This document shows positions 11,908 to 24,299 of a DNA stretch of 64,000 bases, piece after piece. The notes under the pieces are model-generated. The model searched no databases, was not told where the DNA came from, and saw nothing but the letters and a program-made list of their open reading frames with translations. Position numbers and translations under genes: made by a program. The DNA comes from Talinum fruticosum. Lineage: Eukaryota > Streptophyta > Magnoliopsida > Caryophyllales > Talinaceae. Positions within the stretch are counted from its first letter, which is position 1. Every line of letters begins with the position of its first letter. The stretch is taken from contig JAITYX010000153.1 in assembly GCA_021018815.1 (NCBI GenBank), positions 291,212 to 355,211 of the forward strand, written 5' to 3'.

Positions 11908-13376
11908 TGTTAAACCTCGTTTTTATCAGCTTTTAAGGCATTATTAACCCAATTCGTGATGATTTCAATGATATTTATTTAGTTTTGGGTTAGATTTTGC
12001 TCATTTTCTCTTTATCGTCACCTAAGCTCGTAAATCCCTTTATTACAGGTTTTTGGGCTTAAATTTAAGAGATTCGAGGTAAATTTGATGAAAAGCGATG
12101 AAGAGAAGAGTTCGGGCCTAAGAGGAGGCAAGGAAGAAGCTTAAAGCACATCAAGAGACCTTGCACGCCCCTCAGGTGAAGCCGCACGGCCGTGCGGATC
12201 ATTAGGCGAAGGGTCCGAAGTCAAGAAAGGCTGCACGGCCCTCGTGTGAATCCCGCACGGCCGTGCGAGAAGTTACGAAATTGAAGTCGTGCACGGTACC
12301 CGTGTAGAATCCGCACGCCCGTGCGAATCGTCCGGAGAGCTTAGAGTTTTCGCACGGTATCCCGTGCGATATATGCACGGCTGTGCGTGTCCGCATGGTG
12401 CCCCGTGCGACTTGCGCACGGCCGTGCGACTACTGTTTCTGGCGATTATTTAAGTTTCCTAATTGTAATTGTTGAGGGATTCGATTCTATAATTTAGAGA
12501 TTTAGCTAGGGTTTCGAGAGCAGCTTCGAGAGGAGACTCAAGAACACTCTTTATTGTTCATCTACTTCAAGTTTTAATAATTGAATCGCATCAAGTTTTT
12601 CGTTCGGTACTCATAGTTTCTTCTCTTTATCTTTTCTTCACAGCTTTTCTTCGTTTCTCTATGGCTATTTTCCCTGAATTTTGTCAATTGTTTAGTATCA
12701 TGTTTAGGGGTAATTTCTCCACTTAGGTTGGGATCGATCCCTATTATGCCTTGATAATCATGAATTAAGTACCAATTGAATTGTTCTATGCTTGTTAGGT
12801 TAGAATTCACTTCGTTCATCACTTTTTCATTGATTGCCTCGAGAGAGGACTCTTTTGCTCTTATTAGGGTTTTGTGAACATCGAAAGATGAAAACTTACC
12901 TAGAATGACGTTGTGAACGATTAGAACTTCAATATGAAAATAATTAAGGTTTTAATCTGGGGTTGTGAGATGCATTCTTTGTGATTTTGCTCTTTATTAA
13001 TCCCATGAAAATAGGTGATTAGATTGTGCAAAATTAGTCTTTGACCTTCGAAAGTAGGCGAAGATAGACTTAATTTGATGTCTCCCCTTCTAAACTGCTA
13101 GCATAGGCAAATCTAAGCGGTATTCAATGATTGATTTCAGGCATAGTAATGTGATTAATCCCAATCTAAGGCTTTTTATTCATCGATTTTTCTTAGTTAT
13201 TATTTTAGTAGTTGAATCCAAAACCAAAACATTGTCGAACTGAGTTTTTACCTAGATTAGAGTTTTTAGGTGGATTTAGTATTTGAAAGCGATTTCCTTG
13301 TGGACACGACCCGTACTTGCCGGTTCCTAGCTACGAGTTACGCTGTACACTTGCGGTATAAATATTTCTCTCAACA
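11908..13376 (+). repeat. Athila-1 3' LTR
   Basis: The 1469-bp LTR starts TGTTAAACCTCG and ends TCTCAACA. It contains the palindrome array at 12157-12432, then an AT-rich TATA-like GATTATTTAAG near 12445. Its last 419 bp match the partial 5' LTR at 1-419. The next bases (CCCTCCC) belong to a different Athila copy. Confidence 0.93.
12157..12432. repeat. GCACGG/CCGTGC palindrome array in Athila-1 LTR
   Basis: Compact palindromes GCACGGCCGTGC (for example at ~12183, ~12256 and ~12416) alternate with split forms such as GCACGGTATCCCGTGC. The array ends just before the promoter-like region. Confidence 0.9.
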
Positions 13377-15252
13377 CCCTCCCACCCTTATTACAATTTT
13401 CCGTTGTTTGTCGGCTTTCTTCCTTTTCCTCTCTTTTCTTACCCTTTTTCATTGAGGACAATGAAAGAGTTAAGCATGGGGAGTAGGTTATAGCTTTTAG
13501 ATTATGTTTTAAGGATGGGAGGGATGGATTTGCATTCATGTAGTTTCTTAGGATTACTTTTTCATTTTTTTACCTTTTTGTTTATCATATAGTCCTAAGC
13601 ATATAGGTTATAATCTTTGCATTACTTACATTTTTGTTCTTCTTTTTATCTTGGCTCATTTGAGGAATTATGGAGGAGGGAAATTCATAAACTTTTGAGG
13701 TAAACACGCTCCATCCCTTCTTTCATTCTCTTCTATGTGAGGTATCTTTATTAGTTAGCTTTTATTGCTTTAAAAAAATTAATTAAAAAAAGAAAAAAAT
13801 TTTTGAAAATCCCAAATACAGTTTGGAAAACCCCTTTGTGATGATGATGTAAAATGTGATAGTTGATCTATGGGCGTGATTGTGCATGATTTGATTGCCC
13901 ATTCTTGGTAGAAACTTTGTGTGAAAATGAACTTACGAATGAATTTGATTGTGATGTCTTGAGTTGCTTGCTGGTGTCTTTGAGAATTTCTTTGGATGAT
14001 TGGTCAAACTTTAGCAAGTGGTAAACCTTTTGAGCTAGTTGCTCGACCGTGGTGGATAAGCCCGTGAGACTTTGAGCCTTATAGACTAATTCATCAGTTT
14101 TTAGTCTCATGTTTTGTTCTTTGTGTGACTCTTCCTTGATGCATACACTTGGCATGTGCATTGTGTAATATGATAGAGGCATTCGTTTGTTTTCAAGCTA
14201 CATGAGCCAAAACGTCATCCCATTTATTTATACCATTTTGCTACTCCTTTGAGCCTTAACCTATTTCTTGGTACACCTACATCTCCTTTACCTTTGGCCT
14301 ATATACATTTCCTATGCCAAAGCCGAGGCTAGTGAAGCAATACTTATTGGGTAGTTTTGGGGTGAATGATGGAGTGTTGCATTCAGTTTGTAGTTTGAAT
14401 TGGGGACAGTGTTGAAAAAAAAAAAAGTTCCTCTTTTAGACTCTTTTGGAATTGAATAGTGTTTATGATTCTTATGCTAATTGTATCCTCTCCTGAAAGT
14501 CTTCCCTGAAAGTTTTGAATACAAAAAAAAAAATGAATGAAAAAAAAGAGAAGAAAAAAATTTTGAAAAAAGAAAAAAAGTGAAGAAATAAGTGATTGAC
14601 ATGTGGAAGGTTCAAAAAGTTGTATGCTCATTCCATAAGTTGTCTTAAAACATGTTGTGTTTAAAGAGGCGAATTGAGAGAAAGTTTTTAGTCATGATTG
14701 GAAGTGTTTTTTGCTCCTTAGCTGTTAGGCCTCTAGCTGTTTAGCTCCACATCTCCGAAATTGATTCCCCTTTCTACCAATGAACCTTGGCCACGTTACA
14801 AGATTTGAAAGACCTCTTAATTGCACTTGCATTTTTGCCTCTATAGTGGTGGAGAATGAGAATATGACCAAGCCTATGGTAGGTTGTGGTTTTGGAAAGA
14901 GATATTGAGAGAACTCTCAAAAATTTCAAATGAGATGGAGTGATCCACATTTCCGAAAGTGAGGTTCCACCGATGAAGCTAGTTCGTCATTTGTTTGAGA
15001 GTGCCATGAGTGTTATTGTAGTTCAATATAAGACAGTTGTGCATTGTCACCAAGCATTATAGTCATTGAAATTTTCAGGCAAGTTTTCATGGAAAGTATG
15101 AAACTTTGAATGGGTTGTGTGTGTGCATGGTTATTTCCCATTGATTGAACTAGTAACTAGTCACCTGAGGAAGGTGAATGCGAGGTTTTAACCCCGGGAT
15201 TGTTAATTGAAATTCTTGCTTGGGGATAAACAAGAGCTAAGCATGGGGGAGT
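13377..15252 (+). other. Athila-2 3' untranslated region
   Basis: Non-coding and homologous to 9991-11907. It carries the same two GGGGACAA/AAGCATGGGG-type blocks, at about 13450-13483 and 15217-15252. The second abuts the LTR and is the likely PPT. Confidence 0.83.
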
Positions 15253-16643
15253 TGTTAAACCTCATATTTATCGGCTTTTACGGCATTATTTAACCCAATT
15301 ATGTGGTGGTTTTAATGATATTTGTTTCGTTTTTGGGTTAGATTATGTTCATTTCCTCTTTATCGCCACTTAAGATCGTAAATCTCTTAATTTCAGGTTT
15401 TTGGGCTTAAATTAGAGAGATTCGAGACAAATTTCATGAAAAGCGATGAACAGGAAGGTTTGAGCCTAAAAGGAGGCAAGAAAGAAGCCTAAAACTCATC
15501 AATTGAAGTTGCATGGCCTACTATGCAAAGCCGCACAGCCACGCAGATCATCGAGCTAAGGGCTCGGAGTCAAGGACGGTCGCACGGCCACCCGTGCACT
15601 TGGTGCGAGAAGTTAGGAAAGTTGAACTCGTGTAGGGCCTACCATGCAGATGTTGCACGACTCGTGCAAGAGAGGCGAAAGTTCGAGCATTTTGCACGGC
15701 CGTGCGACGCTGTTTCAGCGACTTTATAAGAGATTTTTGTTTAGTTCTTTTTAGCAGTTCTTTTCTCCATCAGCTTTTAGGATTTCTATGATAGTTTCCA
15801 GCAGTTAAATCCCTTTTGATTGAAGATTAAGATTTTAAATTTTAAAGATTAATTTAAATTCAAGCATTCGATTTCTATTTGGTAATTCTTAATTCTCTCT
15901 CTTTATGTTTGTTCTTCATGATTTCTCTTTAGTCTTCATGTTTATATTCATTGAATCTTGTCAACTATTTAATATCATGTTAAGAGGCTAATTTCTCCAC
16001 TTAGGTTGGGATTAATCCCTATTATGCCTTGGTAATCATGAATTGAATACCAATTGGATTGTTCTATGCTTGTTAGGTTAGAATTCACTTCGTTCATCAC
16101 TTTCGTTGATTGCCTTGAAAGAGTACTCATATGCTTTTATTCGGGTTTTGTGAATATCGTCATATGAAAACTCACCTATAATGACGTTGTGAACGATTAG
16201 AACTTTGACATGAAAATAATCAAGGTTTTAATTAGGGGTTGTGTGATACATTCGTTATGATTTTGCTCTTTGTTAATCCCATGAAAATAGGCGATTAGTT
16301 TATGCAAGATTAGTCTTCGACCTTCGAAAGTTGGGGAAATAGGTTTAATTGGTGTCTCCCCTTCTAAACTGCTAGCATAGGCAAATCTCAAGTGGTATTC
16401 GATTTTGATTTCGTGCATAGTAGTGTGATTAATCCCCATCTAAGGTTTGTTATCCATTGATTTCTCGTAGTTATTTTGTCATTAGTTAAATCCACAAACC
16501 AAATCATTGTCGAACTAAGTTTCACCTAGATTAGAGTTTTCAGGTGGGTTTAGTACTTGAAAGCAAGTTCCTCGTGGACACGACCCGTACTCGCCAGCTC
16601 CTAACTACAGCTTATTCCATGCGCTTGCGGTATTTTCCTAACA
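15253..16643 (+). repeat. Athila-2 3' LTR
   Basis: The 1391-bp LTR starts TGTTAAACCTCAT and ends TTCCTAACA. It has a weaker palindrome array at about 15510-15712 and a TATA-like TTTATAAG at 15723-15730. The flank at 16644 begins an old copia LTR. Confidence 0.9.
15723..15730 (+). promoter_or_regulatory. TATA-like box in Athila-2 LTR
   Basis: TTTATAAG follows the palindrome array directly. The same box in the same place occurs at 51017-51024 and 61947-61954 in the other Athila-family LTRs, so the position is conserved. Confidence 0.6.
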
Positions 16644-18242
16644 TTAATGTTGAAGTAAAACTGATCACTTATAAAGTAAAGATGATTTATAAACTAAGCT
16701 CCATTTAAACAAAAGAACTAAGTGTACAATAACTCGCATGTAAGATAGAAACACAGATTAGGATAATTTACTAAGAAAATCCTCCAGAGGCAGTAAAACC
16801 TTGGACAATGCTAATCTAAGTACTAAGTCAAATCCACCATTTTAATCCTCAAATACAATGAATAAGACCACCCATATTTATTTCCTAACAAATCAGTTAC
16901 AATTTTTTAGGCCGAAAAGTTCCCTTATATTGTCCTAGTACTTCCAAGTTGAAGTTCCTTATCAACTTGGGTTCTCAAAGTTCCCATGTCAACCCGAGAC
17001 AACCTTTCCTAGGCTCCGAAGGTTGCTTATCTGACCTAGCACTTTTAATTTAGTTACACTTTAAAACTTGAGACAACCGAGTTGAAGTTACCTTATCAAC
17101 TTAGTCAAGTAGAAAAGAGAAAAAGAGAAATACAAGGATTACAAGATTTTTAACTATGGAGTACAACCCAAAAAGATAAGATTCCAGACTATGAATTGTA
17201 TGCTAGAGATGTGTATTCAATTGAGGCTCTCTTTTCTTCCATTTGTCATATCCTAAAATCTTGTGTTAAGGCTTCTATAAATAATCTACCTAGAAGAGTT
17301 AGTTGTTGAGTCTCCAACGTCTTACCGCTGAAGCTTTTTGAGTCAACTAACCATTGTGCTTGGTTCTAGCTTCTAACAAATCTTTTTCCAGTTTTTGTAA
17401 ACTAAACAATCAGATAGAAAATAAAGTTAGACTCTGAAATAATATTTTACTCAAAATAACAACAAACAAAGTCGTCATTCAATTTAGAGCAGCTTCTGGA
17501 AATTCAACTTTTCCGTCTCGGCAGAGTTTGAATGGTAATAAAGCCTTTTGTTTTTACATTTTATTGAGATAATTCACTTTTAGAAAACTTGTAAAAACAA
17601 CAAAGAATGTTTCTCAAAGTATAAAGATACTTTGGTCTATAATTAGATTAAGATTGGTCTAAATAAAGCATTTAATGACTAATTATTCTTAATCTATTAA
17701 TCTAGAATATTTTCAAGTCTAATATTCAATATATTCAATTTTCAGATATGTCAAAACTTATATATAAAACATTTAATCTTAATTTTTAATGTGTGCATGA
17801 ATTATTTAAACATTTTAGAATTACCCAACTTATGCAAATTCTGGGTAATAATGAATTAAAGCGATTAATTCCAAGTTAGTTTGTGATGATTACCATAATA
17901 AAATTGACATGTTAAATATGAAATACCTTGGACAAACATGATGACTGATTTTGGTAGAGTGGGTTAGTCAATTAGAACCAAGTGGGTCAGTCAGGCTCAA
18001 TTTGATAACCGACTCAGCTTTTACTTTCTAAAGCAGAACTAAATCTAAGACTTTTACATATATTCATTTATAGCTTAAGTCTTAGTTCAATCAAGGTTAA
18101 GTCATATTAAGTTAGATGTTTTTCATAACATATGACTTAGTTTGATGCATTTCTTTTAGGATGCATCTTGGTTAATCTAAATTTAGATGAATGACTCGAA
18201 TCCAAAACATGTAAAGAGGAGTAAGTCATACCTCGAGTCTTC
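16644..18242 (-). repeat. Old diverged Sire-type copia LTR, truncated
   Basis: Collinear with the solo LTR at 5366-6937 in the same minus orientation. Shared anchors include AAGTCAAATCCAC near 16829, GTTCCCTTAT...CCTAGTACTTCC near 16920-16950, CTCAAAGTATAAAGATACTTTGG near 17612 and a terminal CGAGTCTTC near 18233-18242. It is far more diverged than the other copies. The left end seems cut by Athila-2, because the usual CCTAGAGGGGGTGAATAGGG segment is absent. TSDs were not identified. Confidence 0.7.
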
Positions 18243-18374
18243 GGGGGTGTAAAAACTTTACTTGTTTATCTACTATGTTGAGGTTGTTCAACCCGAAAGC
18301 AGCTAATGGCTGGAGTGACAAAAGTTTCACGAACTTTCTTAGTGTATTGAAAGATATAATTATAGAAGGCAATG
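18243..18374 (+). pseudogene. CACTA TNP2 transposase fragment, left of Sire insertion
   Basis: The frame ending at the insertion site reads NGWSDKSFTNFLSVLKD, a segment typical of plant TNP2-like (CACTA) transposases. It continues after the Sire element at 29157, where the downstream TNP2 region with the CPKCG zinc-like motif follows. The frame is open at the breakpoint, and the 5-bp duplication AACTT sits at both edges (18375-18379 and 29157-29161). Confidence 0.8.
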
Positions 18375-18379
18375 AACTT

Positions 18380-19914
18380 TGAAGACTCGTGACACTGCTC
18401 TATATCTTTCTCGAGTCATGCAAAAGGAATCGGGTATAACGATGTCATTCATATAGAGTTTTGATTCCAAGGCATTCTCTCGTGTCTTAGAAACTTACTT
18501 GAATTAAATAGTATCCTTTCTATGCGATTCGGCCTTCACATATCTCTTTAATCGCTTTTTAGTTAGCGACTCGAAAAGTTGTTCTTTATTCCGAGTCCAT
18601 TCTCACTCGTAATCCGACTTGTGGTTATTTACTCTATTGCTTGCATAGTCAGCATTCATAGTTTATTTCATGCTTAGTCTATATCAAGTTCTTTCTCACT
18701 CGATATTTGCTATAGAACGTGTTTCTTTACTTAAGACTAAGTCATATGGAATTCCGAGTATCATGGATATTAGACTCGTAATATTCCATTTCTTTTCCGA
18801 CTCGTATAATCAATTGCGTAATTTTTCAAAATTATTTTGTTATCTCGTGTCTAACCTTGGACCAAAGTATTTTATACTTTGAGAACCAAAGGAGTTTTAC
18901 TTTTGTAGGTTATTCAATCGAGGATATCTTTTCAAACTACAAAAGTAGCCGGCTTCGTAACGTCAAATCACCAGCAGATATGGCTTTTCACCTTCCCCGC
19001 TTTAGTCTCGTAAGATTGTGTCGAAGCCGTCCGCTTTCATATCCGGAAAACCGGAACGCCAAGCCTAACAAAGTGGTTTTCACCTCATTTTTCAAGACAC
19101 AACCGATGGTTTTGGGACTTCCAAGAGAGTTAAACCGTTGTCCAACGTTCATATTTCAACGGATACTTTCCGAGTGACTCGTAAAGCCTTTCTCAACGGT
19201 CACAGAGGACTCTCGGTCAGCAGATGAAAATAACGGCTACTCGCCTCGGTCTTATCTATAAGAAGAAGCCACTTCACAAGACTTGAAGGTTGCCGAACAT
19301 ATTGTCTATACACTTACTTGATCAAAGTTATTGTATTTACTCTCAATCTTCAACTTACAACTCCTACTCTGTAATTCATTACTTTCGAGTTGTAAGGTCT
19401 TGTACTTCGTTACAAACACTTCTTACATTCTTTGTAAGGTCCCTTGACTAAGTCGTAAAGGTTAACTCAGCTTAGTTGTCCCTAGCCGTAAGGGTTATCT
19501 CAGCTAGGAAGTACTAGATCGATAAGGTAACTTCGAGTCTAGGAAAATCTGTATAGAGTTGTCTAAGGGAGCAACTCGGGTTCTCGTCAAGTTCACGGTA
19601 TTTTGTGGACTCAAAATAGTGGATTTGACTTCGTGTCCGGATTGACACGGGCCGTGGTTTTCTCGCCTCAGGAGGGTTTCCACGTAAAATCTCTCGTGTT
19701 CTTTTCTCGAGTTCATTCTAGACTCAGACAGCCTTAGTGCTCTTGCTTCTTCCGATTCATTGCTTTTTGAGTCCAATCTTTCTCGACTCGTTATTAGACT
19801 CGGATTCTGTCTTTGCCTCTTTTATGCGCAAAAGTGTGTATTTTCGTAAAGAATTTTCTATCACCCTATTCACCCCCTCTAGGGTGACTCGGACTCTCCT
19901 TGAGCAAACCTTCA
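18380..19914 (+). repeat. Sire element 5' LTR
   Basis: Starts TGAAGACTCGTGAC and ends AAACCTTCA. It matches the 3' LTR over exactly 1535 bp; roughly two dozen differences are seen by eye, most at CTG/CTCG/CGT strings. Confidence 0.96.
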
Positions 19915-19916
19915 AT

Positions 19917-19929
19917 TGGTATCGTAGCC
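19917..19929 (+). other. Primer-binding site, initiator tRNA-Met type, altered
   Basis: TGGTATCGTAGCC starts two bases after the LTR end. The usual copia PBS is TGGTATCAGAGC; the AG to GT change at positions 8-9 matches the altered strings seen elsewhere in this element. Confidence 0.85.
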
Positions 19930-19973
19930 TAGCCTTTCGTAAAGGATCTAACAGTCCAAAGGTTTAAAGATCG

Positions 19974-21780
19974 ATGGCTCGTAACACCGGAGAGTTCGAC
20001 GAAGGCAGATCTTCCAACAGGCCACCAAAATTCAAAGGATCAAATTTCGGTCACTGGAAGAAGCTCATGGAATGTTTCCTTATGGATCACGATGAAGAAG
20101 TATGGGAAATCATACAACAAGGAAACTACATTCCAACAAAGACAGATGAATTCGTAATCCTTCCAAAGACAAAGGCCGAGTTCACGCTGACAGGCAGCAG
20201 AAGTTCGGAAAGAACTTCAAAGCCATGAACATCCTCATGTGCGCCATAAGCTCGTAAGAATATAATCGAGTCTCCGCCCGTGACTCTGCTAAAGAGGTGT
20301 GGGACACTCGGTCAACACCTACGAAGGTACAAGTCAGTGAGACAAGCAAAGATCAGCCAAGTATCTTCACAAATATGAGCTTTTCAAAATGGAGCCGAAG
20401 AGAACATTACTCGGATGTTCATACGCTTCACCGAGATCACCAACAATCTCAAATCTCTGGGAAAGAAGATCTCCCATGAAGAAATGTGTCGAAAAATTCT
20501 CGAAGCCTACCCAAGAGACGATGGGGTCCTAAGGTGACTCGCCATAGAAGAGGCTCGAACCTCTCACTCTTGAAACCAGACGAGCTCATCGGAAAGCTTC
20601 GACTCATGAGATACACCTGGAAGAAGAAGATGCTGAGGGTACTTCCAAAAGGAACATTGCGCTTAAAGCCTCGTAATCCAAAGAAGCAATTCCGAGCTCC
20701 TCCGAATCGAGGATGATCCCATGGCACTCATTGCAAGAGGCTTCAAGAAAATGATGAAGCACAAAAGATGGGACAAAAGACCAAAAGAAGAATTCTACAA
20801 GAAAGACAAAAGAGATAGAAAAGGTAAGTTTTCTTCTTCTTCAAAGTTATCTCTCGTCTAAGAATTCCGGATGTTTTGAATGTGGCAGCAAAGACCACAT
20901 AGTCAAGGACTCGTCCAAAACGAAGACGGGACAGAAGAAGAAAAAGGCCATGATGGCAACATGGAGCGATGAGGAATCATCTCGAAGACGACGAGGATTC
21001 GGATGACTCAAAGTGTCTAATGGCAATCACCGACTCGTAAGCCGAAAAGAGTCGACTCGCATACGTACTCGTATAATGAGGAAACCGATCCTCAAGAGGT
21101 AATAAACTACTTCCTCAAATTCTCCAAAGTGGATTTAGCTAAATACATCTTTACTTTGGAAGAAAAGTCCAATTCCGATTCTTCTCATTTCAAGGAACAA
21201 CTTGAGTCAATCACTTCGAGAGCACTTCTTTAAAAAATGAATTGGAAAACCGAGACTCACACTCGGAGAACTCAAGACAAGTGCTCAAACTAATGAGACT
21301 CGAGTCCGAGTTACTCGTAAAAGAAAATGAGCAACCGAAACGTAAGCTCACCGAGTCTCAAGATCTGGTTTTAAAATTTACTCAAGGACAGAAGAACCTT
21401 GATATGCTCTTAGGTTCACAATGTGTCTCTTTAGAAAAGAAGGTCTTGGGTTCAACAAGGAGGAAGAATCTAATTCTTACTCGTAATTGTTCAAAAGGAT
21501 TCCGTAACCGTTAAGTTCAAAAAGGCCGAGCATGGTCCCATTCACAAAAATGAAAGGAGGACTAAACCCAGCACCTATCTACAAAAGGAAACCATTTTCT
21601 CCTCGTTTCAAAAGGAAAGGTTTTTAAAAGGAAAGAGACACAGACTCGGCTTCTCGAGAAGAAGACTCGTAATCGACTAAACCCAAAGTCATTCAAATCT
21701 GGGTTCCAAAGCACCTTCTTCCTCGTAAAAGGACCACAGTAAGAAATGTTACTGGGTTCGTTAGAGGAAGTGAGAAGGGT
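19974..21780 (+). pseudogene. gag: Sire gag, degraded
   Basis: The ATG at 19974 begins MARNTGEFDEGRSSNRPPKF and KGSNFGHWKKLMECFLMDHD, the start of a copia gag. An SSEEYN-type segment is spoiled by CTCGTAA at 20251. A zinc knuckle CFECGSKDHIVKD is readable from 20872; its last Cys is displaced by a CTCG in place of CTG at about 20910. From about 21240 a charged, Glu/Lys-rich region (ENEQPKRKLTESQDL) suggests the long C-terminal extension of Sire gag. Pieces lie in at least six frames. The product would package element RNA; it cannot be made intact here. Confidence 0.88.
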
Positions 21781-22190
21781 TAGATTATCTCTGCTTTGCA
21801 GGTCACTCGTAAAAGATCAAAAGGACATTGGTACCTGGACAGTGGATGTTCACGACATATGACAGTGACCAAGGACTCTTTTCCGAGCTGGAGTCATATA
21901 AAGGAGGAAAGGTGACCTTTGGTGATGACAAGCAAGGGCAAGATAGTGGGCATTGGGAAGATTGGTAATGGAAACAATCTGGTGAGCCCAGCCTACCTTG
22001 TCAAAGGACTAAAGTACAACTTACTTAGCATCTCCCAGCTTTGTGACAAAGGACAAGAGGTAAAATTCACTCAATCCAAGTGCTACATCACGGATGAGAT
22101 CACCAAAGAGATAAAACTTTCAGGTAAGAGATCAGGTAATACCTACATCATCCCTCTTTCTGACCCAAGTCAGAATTTATCCTGTTTGAA
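21781..22190 (+). pseudogene. Sire aspartic protease region
   Basis: WYLDSGCSRHMT marks the protease active site, with the Asp codon at 21838-21840. The downstream part (VGIGKIGNGNNLVSPAYLV, then LLSISQLCDKGQEV) is in the frame that opens at 21919, so one shift separates them. This is the normal copia order of protease before integrase. Confidence 0.87.
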
Positions 22191-23130
22191 AGCATCTCTT
22201 CAAGATGATTCTTGGACTTGGCATCGTAGATTAAGTCATATTAGCATGCATACTATCAAAAAGCTTGCATCTCATCATCTAGTTAGAGGATTACCTAACC
22301 GTACGTTTGAGAAGGATAAAGTATGTGAAGCATGCACCAGAGGGAAACAAGTCAGATCTTCATTCAAATCTCTGAAGACAGCTTCCACATCCAACGTGCT
22401 TGAATTACCGCATATGGATCTATGTGGCGAAATTCCTGTAAAGAGTCTCGGAGGTAAATCTTACATACTTGTTATCATTGATGATTTTTCAAGATTTACC
22501 TGGGTGTGTTTTCTCAAGCATAAGAATGAAGCCTTCAAGGAATTCAGTAAGCTCTGTAGAAAGATTCAAGTGGAGTCCTGCACTCAGATTCAAAAGATTC
22601 GAACCGACCATGGAAGGGAGTTCGATTACTCGTAATTCTCGTAGTTTTGTGACAAGAATGGAATTTCTCACAACTTCTCAAGCACCTGTAACTCCTCAAC
22701 GTAATGGAGTAGTTGAGAGAAAGAACAGAACCCTTGAAGAAATAGCAAGGACGATGATGATTGAACACAACTTGCCTTACTATTTACTGGGCGAGGCAAG
22801 AAACACAGCCAACTACACTCTCAATCGATGCCTCATCGACCCATTCTCGAAGAAAACACCTTATGAACTCTACAAAGGGAGGAAGCCAAACATTTCCTAT
22901 TTCAGACCTTTCGGATGTAAGTGCTTTGTCCACAACAATGGTAAGGATCATCTCGACCAAGTTTGATGCTCTGGTCGACGAAGGAATTTTTCTAGGTTAC
23001 TCTTCTCATAGCAAAGCTTACCGTATCTTCAACAAGAGAACTAACAAAGTGGAAGAAAGTATCCACGTAGTGTTTGATGAGCTTGAACAGAAAAACCAAG
23101 TGAATCTTCATACTCGTAACCGAAGCTCGT
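22191..23130 (+). pseudogene. Sire integrase, degraded
   Basis: The HHCC motif is visible as HRRLSH (from 22222), then VCEACTRGKQ. The core gives LPHMDLCGEIPVKSLGGKSY with the first Asp, and RTDHGREF with the second. The Glu block NGVVERKNRTLEE follows near 22700. Between the last two, TCGTAA and TCGTAG strings at 22630-22644 break the frame. The C-terminal part with LYKGRKPNISYFRPFGCKCF runs to 22966 and continues in another frame to about 23130. All three acidic residues are readable, although not in one frame. Confidence 0.9.
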
Positions 23131-23439
23131 AAAGGATGATGACGAAGATGAGCTTACAAAGACTCGAAGGAGATCACTCGTAACGAGGAAGTTCAGAATG
23201 AAATAGCTCAAGAAGTCGCCGGAGCGAGCAAGTCAATGGAGCCGATCACTCGTAACAAGCTTCGAAGATCAAGCTATTCAGCCCACAAACCTGGTGAATC
23301 AAAGAACTGGTAAAGCATTCAAATTTACTTCCAATCATCCCCAAGAAAACATAATTTCTGATATCAACAAGTGGGGTAAGAACTCGTTCTTCTCTTCATA
23401 ATCTATGTGCATTCACCGCATTCATTTCACTAATCGAAC

Positions 23440-24290
23440 CCAAAAATGCACTAGAAGCCCTTAATGAACCCGAATGGGTAGAGGCCATGCAAGAAGAGCT
23501 GAATCAATTTGAAAGAAACCAAGTCTCGGACTCGACCAACCGACCTTCCGACCACCCAGCTTATAGGAACCAAATGGGTTTTCAAAAACAAACTGGATGA
23601 GGGTGGAATAGTTGTCGAAACAAAGCTAGACTTGTAGCTCAAGGTTACAATCAAGAAGAAGGAATTGATTGTGGGGAAACCTTTGCACCAAGTAGCTAGA
23701 ATTGAAGCCATTAGAATACTCGTTGGCATTTGCATCCTGCATGCATATTAAATTATATCAAATGGATGTTAAGTGTGCCTTTCTCAATGGTTTTATTAAA
23801 GAAGAGGTCTATGTCGAGCAGACCTCCTGGTTTTGAAAACTCGTAATTTCCAAATCATGTTTTCAAACTTCAAAAGGCTCTCTATGGTCTTAAGCAAGCC
23901 CCTAGAGCTTGGTATGAAAGACTCGAGTAGCTTCCTGGTCCAAAATGATTTTAAAAGAGGTCAGATCGACAAGACTTTATTCATAAAGACCAAAGGGAAA
24001 GATTTTCTCATTGTTCAAATATATGTTGATGATATTATTTTCGGTGCTACTAATGAATTTCTCGTGCCTAGAATTTTCTGAGTTGATGAGTCAAGAGTTC
24101 CAAATGAGTATGATGGGAGAACTCAACTTCTTCCTTGGATTGCAAATCAAACAAGACAAAAATGGAATCTTTGTTCATCAATCAAAATACACCAAGGAAC
24201 CGCTGAAGAAATATAAACTTCAAGATGCAAAGCACGCATCTACTCCTATGAGCAAGCAAGATAAAGCTCGACTCAGATGAGACAGTAAAG
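23440..24290 (+). pseudogene. Sire reverse transcriptase, degraded
   Basis: RT begins near ALNEPEWVEAMQEELNQF (from 23456), with the RLVAQGYNQEEGIDC region near 23630, QMDVKCAFLNGFIKEEVYVE at about 23760, QAPRAWYERL near 23900 and the catalytic YVDDIIFG at 24022-24045. The C-terminal part (LNFFLGLQIKQDKNGIFVHQ and KHASTPMSKQDK) ends near 24280. The frames change at least five times; one break is a CTCGTAA string at 23841-23847. Confidence 0.92.
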
Positions 24291-24299
24291 CAAGAGATC

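Larger units (their letters stand above)
1..13376 (+). mobile_element. Athila-type Ty3/gypsy retrotransposon (Athila-1), 5' end outside window
   Basis: Layout: end of 5' LTR (1-419), PBS matching tRNA-Asp (426-443), degraded gag, protease, RT, RNase H and integrase, a spacer with GC-rich palindromes, an env-position ORF (8605-~9990), a 1.9-kb 3' UTR, PPT and 3' LTR (11908-13376). The 5' LTR end aligns with 12958-13376 over the same 419 bp, with scattered differences, so both LTRs belong to one element. This order and PBS are typical of the plant Athila lineage. Every coding domain is broken by stops or frameshifts, so it is not autonomous. A Sire-type solo LTR (5366-6937) is inserted in the integrase. 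The 3' LTR runs straight into the 3' UTR of a second Athila, indicating insertion into that element; the matching 5' target duplication is outside the window. Confidence 0.92.
13377..16643 (+). mobile_element. Second Athila element (Athila-2), 3' end only
   Basis: 13377-15252 is collinear with the 3' UTR of Athila-1 (from about 9950 on), and 15253-16643 is a full LTR. The element has no visible 5' part here because Athila-1 interrupts it; its 5' portion should lie left of the window. It is clearly diverged from Athila-1, consistent with an older insertion. Confidence 0.85.

Noticed and set aside
19917..19929. tRNA gene at the primer-binding sites
   Set aside because: Only 12-18 bases complementary to tRNA 3' ends are present; no cloverleaf or A/B boxes around them.
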